Source: Galbibacter pacificus
GTDB taxonomy: Bacteria; Bacteroidota; Bacteroidia; Flavobacteriales; Flavobacteriaceae
NCBI RefSeq assembly: GCF_029603155.1
Contig: NZ_JAPMUA010000003.1
Coordinates: forward strand, 186,001-250,000
Length of the DNA stretch: 64,000 bases
Reading direction: 5' to 3'
In this document: one piece after another, positions 51,348-60,444 of the stretch
Layout of the letters: each line of letters opens with the position of its first letter
How positions within the stretch are numbered: position 1 is the stretch's first letter
Made by a program: the position numbers and the translations under genes
Notes under the pieces: generated by a model
Told to the model about the DNA's origin: nothing
The model's database searches: none
The model's input: the letters and a program-made list of their open reading frames with translations, nothing else

Positions 51348-53036
51348 ATGACTCGCTGGACCGTAAAGGCAATGCCTTCAAAAGATGAAATTTCAAGACT
51401 ATCCAAGGAGCTTGGCGTAAATGCTATTGTCAGTACATTGCTGTTACAGCGGGGAATTACCAATTATTCGGATGCCAAAAAGTTTTTCCGGCCTTCGTTA
51501 AACCACCTTCACGACCCTTTTCTGATGAAAGACATGAGAAAGGCCGTATTGCGGATTGAAAAGGCCATTGAAGAAGGCGAGAATATTTTGGTTTATGGCG
51601 ATTATGATGTGGACGGAACTACGGCTGTTTCCTTAATGTCGTCTTATTTAAAAGAAAATTACTTTAATGTGGCCACCTATATTCCAGATAGGTATGATGA
51701 AGGATACGGGGTTTCGTTTCAGGGCATCGATTTTGCCGACGACAACGATTTTACGCTCATAATAGCATTGGATTGTGGCATTAAAGCAGTCGATAAAGTG
51801 GCATATGCCAAAGAAAAGGGCATCGATTTTATTATTTGCGATCACCACAGGCCGGGCGAGACCATTCCAGATGCAGTTGCTATTTTAGACCCAAAGCAAA
51901 ACGATTGCCAATATCCTTATGATGAATTATGCGGCTGTGGGGTGGGGTTCAAGCTTATTCAGGCACTTGGCTTGCGCAAAGGGCAAACCACTGAAGACCT
52001 TGTTCCTTATCTGGACTTGGTGGCTACCGCAATAGGAGCCGATATAGTCCCTATTACCGGAGAAAATAGGGTTTTGGCCCATTTTGGGATGAAAGTTATA
52101 AACGAAATGCCCAGGCCGGGTATCAAGGCTATTACCAAACAATTAAAAAAAGAACTTACCATTACCGATGTTGTTTTTGTGGTTGCGCCGCGCATCAATG
52201 CGGCCGGAAGGATGAAACATGGCCAGCATGCAGTGCAATTGCTGGTCGAAAAAGATTTTAATACTGCTGTTCAGTTTGCAGAAGAAGTAGAAAATTTTAA
52301 TGCCGACCGAAAAAACCTGGACCAACAAATTACCCAGCAAGCATTATTGCAGATACAGGAGAATAAAGAAGAAAAGAACTATACTTCGGTGGTGTTTGAT
52401 GAAACCTGGCACAAAGGCGTTATAGGTATTGTAGCTTCAAGGCTTATCGAAACTTATTACAGGCCGACACTGGTTTTTACCAAAAGTGGCGAAAAACTCG
52501 CTGCATCGGCAAGGTCGGTCAAAGGGTTCGATGTTTACAATGCCATTGAAGCCTGTGAAGACTGCCTGGAGCAATTTGGAGGGCATAAATATGCGGCAGG
52601 GCTTACGTTAAAACCCGAACAGTACAAACTGTTTAAGGCTAAATTTGAAAAAGTGGTTTCGGAAACAATCGATTTACAATTGTTAACGCCCGAACTCATT
52701 ATCGATGCCGAAATCGACCTGAATGATATTACGCCTAAATTTTACCGCATCCTTAAACAATTTGCTCCATTTGGCCCCGGAAATATGGCTCTCGTTTTTT
52801 TAACTCAAGGACTACAGGATAACGGTTATGGAAAATGCGTGGGACAAGACCAAATACATTTAAAACTAAATGTATCACAGGGAAACAGCAATACATTTGG
52901 GGCCATTGGCTTTGGACTTGGGAATAAAATTGAAAAAACAATCCATAAAAAAACCTTCGATGCAGTTTATGCAATCGATGAAAATGAATGGAACGGTACC
53001 GTTTCCCTTCAATTAAAGTTGAAGGATATAAAATAG
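51348..53036 (+). CDS. recJ: Single-stranded-DNA-specific 5'-3' exonuclease
   Basis: A 562-residue DHH-family nuclease. Motif I ILVYGDYDVDGTTAVSLMSS, motif II IALDCGIKAVD, motif III FIICDHHRPGETIPDAVAIL and motif IV CGVGFKLIQALGLR are present. The DHHA1 part reads RINAAGRMKHGQHAVQLL, then SARSVKGFDVYNAIEA and FGGHKYAAGLTL, with an OB-like end (FGPGNMALVF). It trims 5' ends in recombination and base-excision repair. It lies after osmC with a 26-base gap. Confidence 0.95.
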   Translation: MTRWTVKAMPSKDEISRLSKELGVNAIVSTLLLQRGITNYSDAKKFFRPSLNHLHDPFLMKDMRKAVLRIEKAIEEGENILVYGDYDVDGTTAVSLMSSYLKENYFNVATYIPDRYDEGYGVSFQGIDFADDNDFTLIIALDCGIKAVDKVAYAKEKGIDFIICDHHRPGETIPDAVAILDPKQNDCQYPYDELCGCGVGFKLIQALGLRKGQTTEDLVPYLDLVATAIGADIVPITGENRVLAHFGMKVINEMPRPGIKAITKQLKKELTITDVVFVVAPRINAAGRMKHGQHAVQLLVEKDFNTAVQFAEEVENFNADRKNLDQQITQQALLQIQENKEEKNYTSVVFDETWHKGVIGIVASRLIETYYRPTLVFTKSGEKLAASARSVKGFDVYNAIEACEDCLEQFGGHKYAAGLTLKPEQYKLFKAKFEKVVSETIDLQLLTPELIIDAEIDLNDITPKFYRILKQFAPFGPGNMALVFLTQGLQDNGYGKCVGQDQIHLKLNVSQGNSNTFGAIGFGLGNKIEKTIHKKTFDAVYAIDENEWNGTVSLQLKLKDIK

Positions 53037-53320
53037 TATGACATACTTCGCTGCAAATAGTTTCTTTTTTTAACCAACTAAATTCAAGAGGTCTATATAA
53101 TTTTCATTACATTGAAAAAAACAGTTGAGCAATGATATCCGTTTTGCCGTAAGAAATTTAAACCAAAAACGACTATTATACTGTTTTAATCGGAACTCGT
53201 TTTAATTCTTTTGATTAAAGTGAAAAATCAGTCATTTTACCCAACCGCTTGAACAATGTTAAACGGGCAGGTTAAAAAGCTTAAACGGGTTCTTCAACAA
53301 AAAAAGAAAGGAAAAACACT

Positions 53321-53776
53321 ATGTTAACTTGGAAAGAAGTAATAAATTTTTCGGTAAAAGGTAATCCTAAACCAGATAAACGTGTTGAAAAAACCGATGC
53401 CGAATGGAAAGAATTGCTCACGCCCGAACAGTACAGGATTACACGGTTAAAAGGAACCGAAATGGCGCATTCGGGTGCTTTGTGCACTATTTACGATGCA
53501 GGAAAATACAATTGTATTTGTTGCGGCACCCCATTGTTCGACGCTACCATTAAGTACGATTCCAGTTCGGGATGGCCCAGTTTTACCCAGCCTATTAAAG
53601 AAAATGCCATTAAGTACGAAAAAGACGCTTCTTTTGGCATGGTAAGGGTTGAGGTAATGTGCAATACCTGCGATGCGCATTTAGGGCATGTTTTTCCGGA
53701 TGGTCCGGAACCAAGCGGTTTGCGTTATTGCATAAATTCTGAATCAATAAAATTAGAAAGGACAGAAAATGAATAA
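53321..53776 (+). CDS. msrB: Peptide-methionine (R)-S-oxide reductase
   Basis: A 151-residue MsrB. Zinc pairs are CICCGTPLF and CNTCDAHLGHVF; the substrate pocket is SSSGWPSFTQPI; the catalytic Cys is in LRYCINSESIKL. No signal peptide, so it is cytosolic. Its last eight bases overlap msrA, so both stereo-specific repair enzymes are made together. The 284-base gap upstream holds its promoter, which I could not locate. Confidence 0.96.
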   Translation: MLTWKEVINFSVKGNPKPDKRVEKTDAEWKELLTPEQYRITRLKGTEMAHSGALCTIYDAGKYNCICCGTPLFDATIKYDSSSGWPSFTQPIKENAIKYEKDASFGMVRVEVMCNTCDAHLGHVFPDGPEPSGLRYCINSESIKLERTENE

Positions 53777-54323
53777 TAAACATGAAGTAGCCACTATTGG
53801 CGGCGGTTGTTTTTGGTGTATCGAGGCTGTTTTTCAAGAAGTAGCAGGCATAGAAAAAGTAGTATCCGGCTATGCAGGGGGAACGGCTCCCGGGAAACCT
53901 ACATACAGAGAGGTGTGCTCTGGCTTAACAGGCCATGCAGAGGTCGTTCAAATTACATTCAATCCTGAAATAATTTCGTATAAAGAACTGCTAATAATAT
54001 TTATGACGAGCCACGACCCTACAACCATGAATAGGCAAGGGGCCGATGTAGGTTCTCAATACCGTTCGGTTATTTATTATCACGATGAAAAACAAAAAAC
54101 AATAGCCGAAAAAGTTGCAGAACAAATAGAACCTTATTATGAAGACCCAATTGTTACTGAAATAAGTCCATTAGGAACTTTTTATGAAGCAGAAGATTAT
54201 CATCAGGATTATTACAGAAACAATCAATCGCAGGGATATTGTAGTGCGGTAATTACACCAAAATTGGCAAAACTTAGAAAAATGCATGCCGGCAAATTAA
54301 AAAAAACGGCTTCATCTAAATAA
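53769..54323 (+). CDS. msrA: Peptide-methionine (S)-S-oxide reductase
   Basis: A 184-residue MsrA with the catalytic motif GGGCFWCIEAVFQ (Cys14), VVSGYAGGTAPGKPTYREVC, GHAEVVQITFNPE, HDPTTMNRQGADVGSQYRSV and EDYHQDYYRNN. The TTGxCYxxG-like recycling residues near the C-terminus are replaced by YCSAVITPK, with Cys in GYCSAV. It reduces methionine-S-sulfoxide in proteins and overlaps msrB. Cytosolic. Confidence 0.96.
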   Translation: MNNKHEVATIGGGCFWCIEAVFQEVAGIEKVVSGYAGGTAPGKPTYREVCSGLTGHAEVVQITFNPEIISYKELLIIFMTSHDPTTMNRQGADVGSQYRSVIYYHDEKQKTIAEKVAEQIEPYYEDPIVTEISPLGTFYEAEDYHQDYYRNNQSQGYCSAVITPKLAKLRKMHAGKLKKTASSK

Positions 54324-54395
54324 TGACAGCAACAATTTAATAAATACATATAAACAGAATAAGAACAAGATTAAAACGTTATTACAACACATATT

Positions 54396-55970
54396 TTGAG
54401 TAAGTTAAGGCTAAACATACAAGACACGTTTAACAAAGAACTTCCTGCCGACCCAATTACAGAGAATTATACACGGCAGGTAAAGGGAGCCTGTTTTAGT
54501 TATGTAAAACCGAAAACAACCTCAAAACCATCGTTGATTCATGTTTCCGAGGAGATGTTGCGGGAACTTGGGCTAACTCCCGAAGATGCTAAAACCGATG
54601 ATTTCCTCAATGTTTTTACCGGAAAAAAAGTACTGCCAAACACCAAGCCATACGCCATGTGTTATGGTGGTCACCAATTTGGTAATTGGGCAGGACAATT
54701 GGGCGATGGCCGCGCCATTAACCTGGCAGAAGTTGTACATCAGGATAAACGTTGGGCATTGCAATTAAAAGGAGCGGGAGAAACACCCTATTCTCGTTCG
54801 GCCGATGGTTTGGCAGTATTGCGCTCATCTATTAGGGAATATTTGTGCAGTGAGGCCATGTTCCATTTAGGGGTGCCAACAACAAGGGCACTTTCACTGG
54901 CCTTAACAGGCGACAATGTTCTAAGGGACATGATGTACAACGGCAACCCGGAATTCGAAAAAGGGGCCGTATTGTGCCGTGTTGCGCCAACTTTTATTCG
55001 TTTTGGAAACTTCGAGATACATGCTGCAAGGGAAGACCATGCAACATTGAAGAAACTGGCAGATTATACCATAAAGCATTTTTATTCCCACTTGGGGGAA
55101 CCTTCAAAAGAAACCTATGTAAAACTATTCAAGGAAATTGCCCGTAAAACATTGGAAACCATAATTCATTGGCAACGGGTCGGTTTTGTCCATGGCGTGC
55201 TCAATACCGATAATATGTCTGTTTTAGGGCTCACCATTGATTATGGCCCCTATGGCTGGCTGGAAGGTTTCGATTTTGGATGGACGCCCAATACCACCGA
55301 TGCCACCCATAAAAGATACCGTTTTGGAAATCAGCCTAATATTGGCCTTTGGAACCTGTACCAATTAGCAAATGCATTGTATCCGCTTATTAACGAAACA
55401 AAAGGGTTGGAAGACGCCCTTAATGCCTATAAGGAAGATTTTGAAGTCAAGTCCTTGGAAATGATGCGCAAAAAGCTTGGGTTATTTACTTCTGAAGAAA
55501 AAGAAGATACAACTTTAACAATGCAACTTGAAGAGCTGTTGGAAAACAATGAGATAGATATGACCCTGTTTTTTAGAAATTTAAGTACATTTAAAAAACA
55601 AAACCCAGAAAAAGGAGCCAAATTAATTGAAGAAGCCTTTTATTTTCCTGCGGAACTTGAGGGCGATGTATTGAAGAAATGGAATGCCTGGTTTGAACTG
55701 TATGCAATTAGGCTAAAAAACGAAAAGCTAAACGATGAGGAACGAAAAAAGAAAATGAACACAATAAACCCCAAATACGTTTTAAGAAACTATATGGCCC
55801 AACTTGCAATAGATGCAGCCAATAATGGCGATTATAGCCTTGTTGATGAGTTGTATAATTTGTTAAAGCGCCCATATGACGAACAACCGGAACACGAAAA
55901 ATGGTTTGTAAAACGCCCAGACTGGGCACGCCATAAAATAGGTTGTTCCATGTTGTCTTGTAGCTCTTAA
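54396..55970 (+). CDS. selO: SelO/YdiU family protein AMP transferase
   Basis: A 524-residue pseudokinase-fold enzyme. The start is TTG 54396 (MSKLRLN). Family blocks: YAMCYGGHQFGNWAGQLGDG, LQLKGAGETPYSRSADGLAV, SIREYLCSEAMFHLGVPTTR, VHGVLNTDNMSVLGLTIDYG and FDFGWTPNTTDATHKRYRF. The end CSMLSCSS preserves the cysteines found where some eukaryotic homologues have selenocysteine. Known SelO enzymes attach AMP to other proteins and affect oxidative-stress responses. Here it directly follows msrBA, which supports that role. Confidence 0.95.
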   Translation: MSKLRLNIQDTFNKELPADPITENYTRQVKGACFSYVKPKTTSKPSLIHVSEEMLRELGLTPEDAKTDDFLNVFTGKKVLPNTKPYAMCYGGHQFGNWAGQLGDGRAINLAEVVHQDKRWALQLKGAGETPYSRSADGLAVLRSSIREYLCSEAMFHLGVPTTRALSLALTGDNVLRDMMYNGNPEFEKGAVLCRVAPTFIRFGNFEIHAAREDHATLKKLADYTIKHFYSHLGEPSKETYVKLFKEIARKTLETIIHWQRVGFVHGVLNTDNMSVLGLTIDYGPYGWLEGFDFGWTPNTTDATHKRYRFGNQPNIGLWNLYQLANALYPLINETKGLEDALNAYKEDFEVKSLEMMRKKLGLFTSEEKEDTTLTMQLEELLENNEIDMTLFFRNLSTFKKQNPEKGAKLIEEAFYFPAELEGDVLKKWNAWFELYAIRLKNEKLNDEERKKKMNTINPKYVLRNYMAQLAIDAANNGDYSLVDELYNLLKRPYDEQPEHEKWFVKRPDWARHKIGCSMLSCSS

Positions 55971-55987
55971 CCCAAAAAAGCAAACCG

Positions 55988-56386
55988 ATGAAAACTACTG
56001 TATTTACTTTTTTACTGTTTACCTTAATTGCATCCAGTGCATATACCCAAAACGGAAACCAATGGGTAGAAAAAGTATATAACGTAAAAGGAAACTGGTC
56101 TATTACAGAAAAAAATGGACAGCATTATTTTAGGCTTGGAAGTAATTTTAATACACTGGCGGGGCCCAACCTAAAATTGTACCTATCGCCTTTAAAAATG
56201 AGCGAAATTAAAAACCGCGAAGCAATAGATAAAGAGGGCGGTGTGCTTATAGCAGAATTAAAATCTAATAAAGGGAGCCAGCAATACAAATTGCCCGAAG
56301 ACATAAATTTAACCGATTATAAATCGATTGTGATTCACTGCCAGCAATTTGCAGTGGTTTGGGGCGGTGTAGATATAGAAAAATAG
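55988..56386 (+). CDS. DM13 domain secreted protein
   Basis: A 132-residue protein with a signal peptide ending SAYTQ. The domain runs from KVYNVKGNWSITEKNGQHYF to KSIVIHCQQFAVVWGGVDI; LGSNFNTLAGPNLKLYLSPL and GGVLIAELKSNKGSQQYKLP are typical of DM13. DM13 domains have been proposed to act in electron transfer through a conserved Cys, here HCQQF. It follows selO by 17 bases and so probably shares its transcript. Confidence 0.85.
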   Translation: MKTTVFTFLLFTLIASSAYTQNGNQWVEKVYNVKGNWSITEKNGQHYFRLGSNFNTLAGPNLKLYLSPLKMSEIKNREAIDKEGGVLIAELKSNKGSQQYKLPEDINLTDYKSIVIHCQQFAVVWGGVDIEK

Positions 56387-56446
56387 CTTCCGTAAGCTTT
56401 TACCTAAAAAATAAAGCGGTTTAACCTTAACCATCAAGCTGATAAG

Positions 56447-56699
56447 ATGCTATTGAATAAAATCAAACAAATTCCAATAGGATATTCGGAAGTGGAATAT
56501 TTGAATAAAAAATATGGGGTTTCCCGAACCGATTTCAACAATGGGAAAAGTATAAAAATATATGCAGAAGAATTGGGAGGCAACAATTTTATAAGTTTAA
56601 TTAAATTATTAGATCACTGCTCCTTCAGAAAGCCTTAAGCCTTGTGAAATGCCTGAAGCAAAAGTGACCGATTTTTTGAAGCGTTACAAATTAAAATGA
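56447..56699 (+). pseudogene. Frameshifted small conserved gene beside an MsrA-like gene
   Basis: The first frame reads MLLNKIKQIPIGYSEVEYLN, then KYGVSRTDFNNGKSIKIYAE and ELGGNNFISL, and stops at 56638. The missing end continues in another frame after about 56600, with a TAG in place of a probable Tyr codon, as ITAPSESLKPCEMPEAKVTD, then FLKRYKLK with stop TGA 56697-56699. One indel and one substitution would restore a protein of about 83 residues. I recall similar small proteins beside msrA-like genes in flavobacteria. The copy here looks recently broken. Confidence 0.7.
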
Positions 56700-56712
56700 T
56701 AAAGCATATACC

Positions 56713-57249
56713 ATGACAAAAATTGCTTTTGGGGGAAGTTGCCATTGGTGCATGGAAGCCATTTATCAATCGTTGATTGGCGTGGTGAAAGTAGAACAGG
56801 GGTTTGTAGCTTCAAAAGAAGCCCCGAGCACATTTTATGAAACGGTAATTGTTTATTTCAATCCGGAACAAATACCGCTAAAGGCGCTTGTAGAAATTCA
56901 TCTTAAAACACACAAAAGTACAGTTAACCACAGTAAAAGGAACAAGTATGTTTCTGCAGTCTATGCTTTTTCAGTTGAACAGCAACATAAAATAAGGGTC
57001 TTGCTGGAAGCATTTCAAAATAATTCTTCAGAAAAAATAATAACGAAAGCTTCTTTATTCAACACCTTTAAGCCTTCCGAAGAGATGTTTTATAATTATT
57101 ATTATTCCAACCCGGAAAAACCGTTTTGTAAAACCTACATCGACCCAAAGTTAAAAAAGCTTTTGGTCAACTATGAACAGTTTACAAATAAAAAGTTGCA
57201 AAGCCTTGTAAATAAAAACAATAATGAAAAGTCCATCATTCAGAATTAA
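56713..57249 (+). CDS. Divergent MsrA-like protein
   Basis: A 178-residue protein with the MsrA fold but a changed active-site motif, IAFGGSCHWCMEAIYQSL. Cys10 is kept, but the usual Phe after it is His11, and Cys13 follows. Other matches are VVKVEQGFVASKE, VYFNPEQIPLKALVEIHLKT, KYVSAVYAF and a C-terminal FNYYYSNPEKPFCKTYIDPK. The substrate-binding residues differ from the true msrA at 53769, so the specificity may differ. It follows a broken small gene and overlaps the hydrolase-OsmC fusion by 26 bases. Confidence 0.8.
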   Translation: MTKIAFGGSCHWCMEAIYQSLIGVVKVEQGFVASKEAPSTFYETVIVYFNPEQIPLKALVEIHLKTHKSTVNHSKRNKYVSAVYAFSVEQQHKIRVLLEAFQNNSSEKIITKASLFNTFKPSEEMFYNYYYSNPEKPFCKTYIDPKLKKLLVNYEQFTNKKLQSLVNKNNNEKSIIQN

Positions 57250-58441
57250 AAATAGCAAGGGCTACGAATTGAACGCCTATTTGGAGTTGCCGGCCAACCA
57301 AAAGCCTAATTATTATGCCATATTTGCACATTGTTTTACGTGCAACAGCAATTTAACCGCTGTAAAAAATGTAAGCAGGTCATTGACAAACCACGGGTTT
57401 GGCGTAGTTCGTTTTGATTTTACCGGATTGGGGCAAAGCGAAGGAGCATTTACAGAGAGTTCCTTTTCTGCAAATATTGAAGACCTTATGGTGGTAAACA
57501 ATTATATGACCAGGCATTACCAAGCGCCTTCCATGCTGATTGGGCATTCATTGGGCGGGACTGCGGTTCTCGTGGCAGCATCGCGATTGGATAATATCAA
57601 GGCTGTGGCCACCATTGGTGCTCCGGCCTCCGTAATGCATGCAAAAAACCTGTTTTCGCACCAACTTGAAGAGATTCAAGACAAAGGACAAGCTGAAGTA
57701 AATATTGGGGGCAGGCCATTTAAAATAGACCAGGATTTTATAAAGGGTTTTGATGGCATGGACCTTCCCGCGGTCATTAAATCGCTTCGAAGGCCATTGT
57801 TAATAATGCACGCCCCTTTCGATAAGGTTGTGGGGGTAGCTAATGCCGAAGAAATATATATGAGCGCCATGCACCCTAAAAGTTTTGTGAGTTTAGACGG
57901 TGCCGACCATTTGTTAACGGATAAAAGGGACAGCGAATATGCCGGAAATGTAATTGGTTGTTGGGTACAACGGTATTTTGATGTTCATCAGAACAGTATG
58001 CTCGATAGAAATGGAGAACAGTTGGTAGCCCATTTAAACCTAAAGGAAGACAATTTTACCACCAATATGCAAACCCGAACCCACGCCTTTCTGGCCGATG
58101 AGCCCAAAAGTGTGGGGGGTGACGATTTTGGCCCTGCCCCATACGATTTTTTAAGTGCGGCCTTGGCCTCGTGTACGGCCATGACCTTAAAACTATATGC
58201 CGAAAGAAAAAAATGGGACCTCCAGGAAGTTTTTGTATACATAACATATGCCAAGAAGCACAGCGAGGATTTAATGATAAAAGGAGACAGGTCGGGCAGA
58301 ATGGATCATCTTTCAAAAAAAATAAAACTCATTGGAAACCTGGACGAAACCCAAAAAGCCAGGTTAAAGGAGATCTCTTCAAAATGCCCCGTGCACAAAA
58401 CATTGCTGAACGACATTGTAATAGAAACTGATATGGTTTAA
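57224..58441 (+). CDS. Alpha/beta hydrolase fused to an OsmC domain
   Basis: A 405-residue two-domain protein. Residues about 1-250 are an alpha/beta hydrolase: FAHCFTCNSN, VRFDFTGLGQSEG, LIGHSLGGTAVLVAASRL (nucleophile Ser), and the likely acid and base in APFDKVVGVANAE and DGADHLLT. Residues about 265-405 are OsmC: DEPKSVGGDDFGPAPYDFLS, AALASCTAMTLKLYAERKKW and SSKCPVHKTLLNDI with both redox cysteines. The fusion is a known family; it may handle ester-linked or lipid peroxides, which is inference. It ends the redox locus and touches the next gene tail to tail (4-base overlap). Confidence 0.93.
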   Translation: MKSPSFRIKNSKGYELNAYLELPANQKPNYYAIFAHCFTCNSNLTAVKNVSRSLTNHGFGVVRFDFTGLGQSEGAFTESSFSANIEDLMVVNNYMTRHYQAPSMLIGHSLGGTAVLVAASRLDNIKAVATIGAPASVMHAKNLFSHQLEEIQDKGQAEVNIGGRPFKIDQDFIKGFDGMDLPAVIKSLRRPLLIMHAPFDKVVGVANAEEIYMSAMHPKSFVSLDGADHLLTDKRDSEYAGNVIGCWVQRYFDVHQNSMLDRNGEQLVAHLNLKEDNFTTNMQTRTHAFLADEPKSVGGDDFGPAPYDFLSAALASCTAMTLKLYAERKKWDLQEVFVYITYAKKHSEDLMIKGDRSGRMDHLSKKIKLIGNLDETQKARLKEISSKCPVHKTLLNDIVIETDMV

Positions 58442-59499
58442 TCCTTATTGATCCATTCTTTTATGATTTTTTTGATTTCCCCACTTTCTTTAAGCCTTAA
58501 AATTTCAATATCGATTTGTTTTTTTAGGACATTGGCTTCGGGAAAGGCCAGCCCGTAATGTTGGGGTAAAATTTCTTTTTTGCTTAGCAGGAATTCTTCT
58601 TTATCACCTTTGTCAAAAATATGTTCAAGCGGAACAACGTCATAGACCAAAGCATCGACATTTCCATCCATTAGTTTATCGTACCCTTCTTGAACGTTAT
58701 TAACCACAATGGTTTCGCCCCCAACAATATGTATGTTGTCTATTAACTTTGGATTGGATGGTACGGCAACCTTTTTATTTTCCAAATGGGTAAGCGAGGA
58801 AATTGTCTTTCCTTCCTTGGAAGTAATGGAAAGCGTGGTTGCAATTCCGGCCACAAAGGAGGTGGCCATAATCAACGATATAATCATCCAACTTCCTATT
58901 ATAAACCTCCCTAATACCGTTTTAGGGGCATAATCGCCATAACCAACGGTGGTCATGGTTACAATAGCCAGCCAAATACCGTTTCCTATTCCCTTAACGA
59001 TGCTTTTTCCATATTCTTCGGCCATATATTTCCCTTCGGCAAACCAAAAGAGCACCCCGACAATTGTAAGTACAAACAGCAATCCTAGCACGGCGAATAA
59101 AAAAGTTTTACTAAAAAAGGGCTGGATACGCTCCCAGAGGGTTAAATCCAGAACGGGGGCCAAAATGGCCATTTCTGTATCAAAATACGGTTGAGAGAAG
59201 GTAACCTGCTCTGCACGCTCGGCATTGATGGTAGTTGGGCCAATAAAAACATCGACAGCATTGTTTTTTACGGCATTCAAGCCAGAATCAATGTTTTTAT
59301 ATGGGTATAGTTTATACTTCAGGTTCTCGTTAAATGCTAATTCACGCCATAGATCGACAATAATTCCCGTTGGCGAATCATCCGAGTATACAAACGGTTC
59401 AGATCCTCCATAACCCACACGGACAATACTGTCATTACTATTTTGAGAAAATAAACTTACGGAAAAAGTTAAAAATAACAGTACAAATGAGAATCGCAT
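58438..59499 (-). CDS. GluR0-like ligand-gated potassium channel
   Basis: A 353-residue protein. Signal peptide about 1-18; first lobe of a solute-binding domain (about 22-125, VRVGYGGSEPFVYSDDSPTG, VDVFIGPTTINAERAEQVTF); first membrane helix about 132-154; pore loop with selectivity filter TTVGYGDY at 183-190; second helix about 195-222; second lobe of the binding domain about 235-350 (SLTHLENKKVAVPSNPKLID, YDKLMDGNVDALVYD). This is the order of prokaryotic ionotropic glutamate-receptor channels. The ligand is likely an amino acid. No transport operon is attached. Confidence 0.9.
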   Translation of the reverse strand: MRFSFVLLFLTFSVSLFSQNSNDSIVRVGYGGSEPFVYSDDSPTGIIVDLWRELAFNENLKYKLYPYKNIDSGLNAVKNNAVDVFIGPTTINAERAEQVTFSQPYFDTEMAILAPVLDLTLWERIQPFFSKTFLFAVLGLLFVLTIVGVLFWFAEGKYMAEEYGKSIVKGIGNGIWLAIVTMTTVGYGDYAPKTVLGRFIIGSWMIISLIMATSFVAGIATTLSITSKEGKTISSLTHLENKKVAVPSNPKLIDNIHIVGGETIVVNNVQEGYDKLMDGNVDALVYDVVPLEHIFDKGDKEEFLLSKKEILPQHYGLAFPEANVLKKQIDIEILRLKESGEIKKIIKEWINKD

Positions 59500-59568
59500 A
59501 GCTTCTTATGATTTTTTCAAATGTATAAAAATCATTTTATGGAGAAAAATATCTTAATTATTCTATAA

Positions 59569-60444
59569 TTAAAGATGGATTAGCGAATCTATTTCCCTGA
59601 CAATTAGCTGTTGCTTCGTCCATGGGATAAAGTGATTTTCTTCCGGAAGGGAAATGGTTCTTACAGGGGCATTTTTAAATTGCTCTTTGGCATATGTCAT
59701 ATTTTCATAAGAGGCCAACATATCTTTTTTACCGTGTATAATTACCGTTGGTACTTGTAGGTTTTTCCATTGCGGTTCTATTAACCGTAGTGCTGCCTCA
59801 TGTGTATATTTTTCATCAGCAGAGACTACAAAAGCGGGCGGGACCAACCATCTTGTAGCCCGCCACCTGGCCAGATTGCCTATCCAAAAATAGATTTCTT
59901 TATCGGGGGCTATTGCCGGGGAAAGCATAACCAGTCCTTTTATGTCTTTGTTTTTTAAAGTAGCATAAGCTGCAACAGGAGCACCATAAGAATGCCCGAC
60001 CAAAATTACATTTTTTAAATGCAGGGAATCAATAAGTTCGCTAACGGCCATGGCCTGTTTTATTATTGATGGATGCGCCTTCCCAAAATCGGAATACCCA
60101 TAACCCGGACGGTCGAAAGTTACTATTTCTGCATTTTTAAGAAGTGTCGGGTCTTTTAGGTAATTATAAAAAGCATCGGCCGACCCCGGGGCGCCATGTA
60201 CAAATAATACCGTGTTTTTTTTCTTTTCTGAAGTTTCTATGGCCCGTATGGAGCAATTTGTGGCCTTGACGTTAAAATATTTTATGGAAACGGGCACATG
60301 GGCCTTTTTAAAAATTTTAAGCGTTTGTTTGTCTGAAGTTCTAAATTGAAGGAAAAATTGAAGAAAAACACATATAATGCAGAGCACCAAAAAGAAAAGG
60401 AACCATTTCTTTTTATAAAAGCGCTTTTTATTGTACGTCTTCAT
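59569..60444 (-). CDS. Membrane-anchored alpha/beta hydrolase
   Basis: A 291-residue protein with one N-terminal membrane helix (about residues 12-30) and an alpha/beta hydrolase domain from about residue 60: VLFVHGAPGSADAFYNYLKD, FDRPGYGYSDFGKAHPS, VILVGHSYGAPVAAYATLKN (Ser nucleophile), VIIHGKKDMLASYENM (acid) and LPEENHFIPWTKQ (His). Substrate unknown. Its start overlaps the lpxH end by 17 bases, so the two genes are translationally linked. Confidence 0.88.
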   Translation of the reverse strand: MKTYNKKRFYKKKWFLFFLVLCIICVFLQFFLQFRTSDKQTLKIFKKAHVPVSIKYFNVKATNCSIRAIETSEKKKNTVLFVHGAPGSADAFYNYLKDPTLLKNAEIVTFDRPGYGYSDFGKAHPSIIKQAMAVSELIDSLHLKNVILVGHSYGAPVAAYATLKNKDIKGLVMLSPAIAPDKEIYFWIGNLARWRATRWLVPPAFVVSADEKYTHEAALRLIEPQWKNLQVPTVIIHGKKDMLASYENMTYAKEQFKNAPVRTISLPEENHFIPWTKQQLIVREIDSLIHL

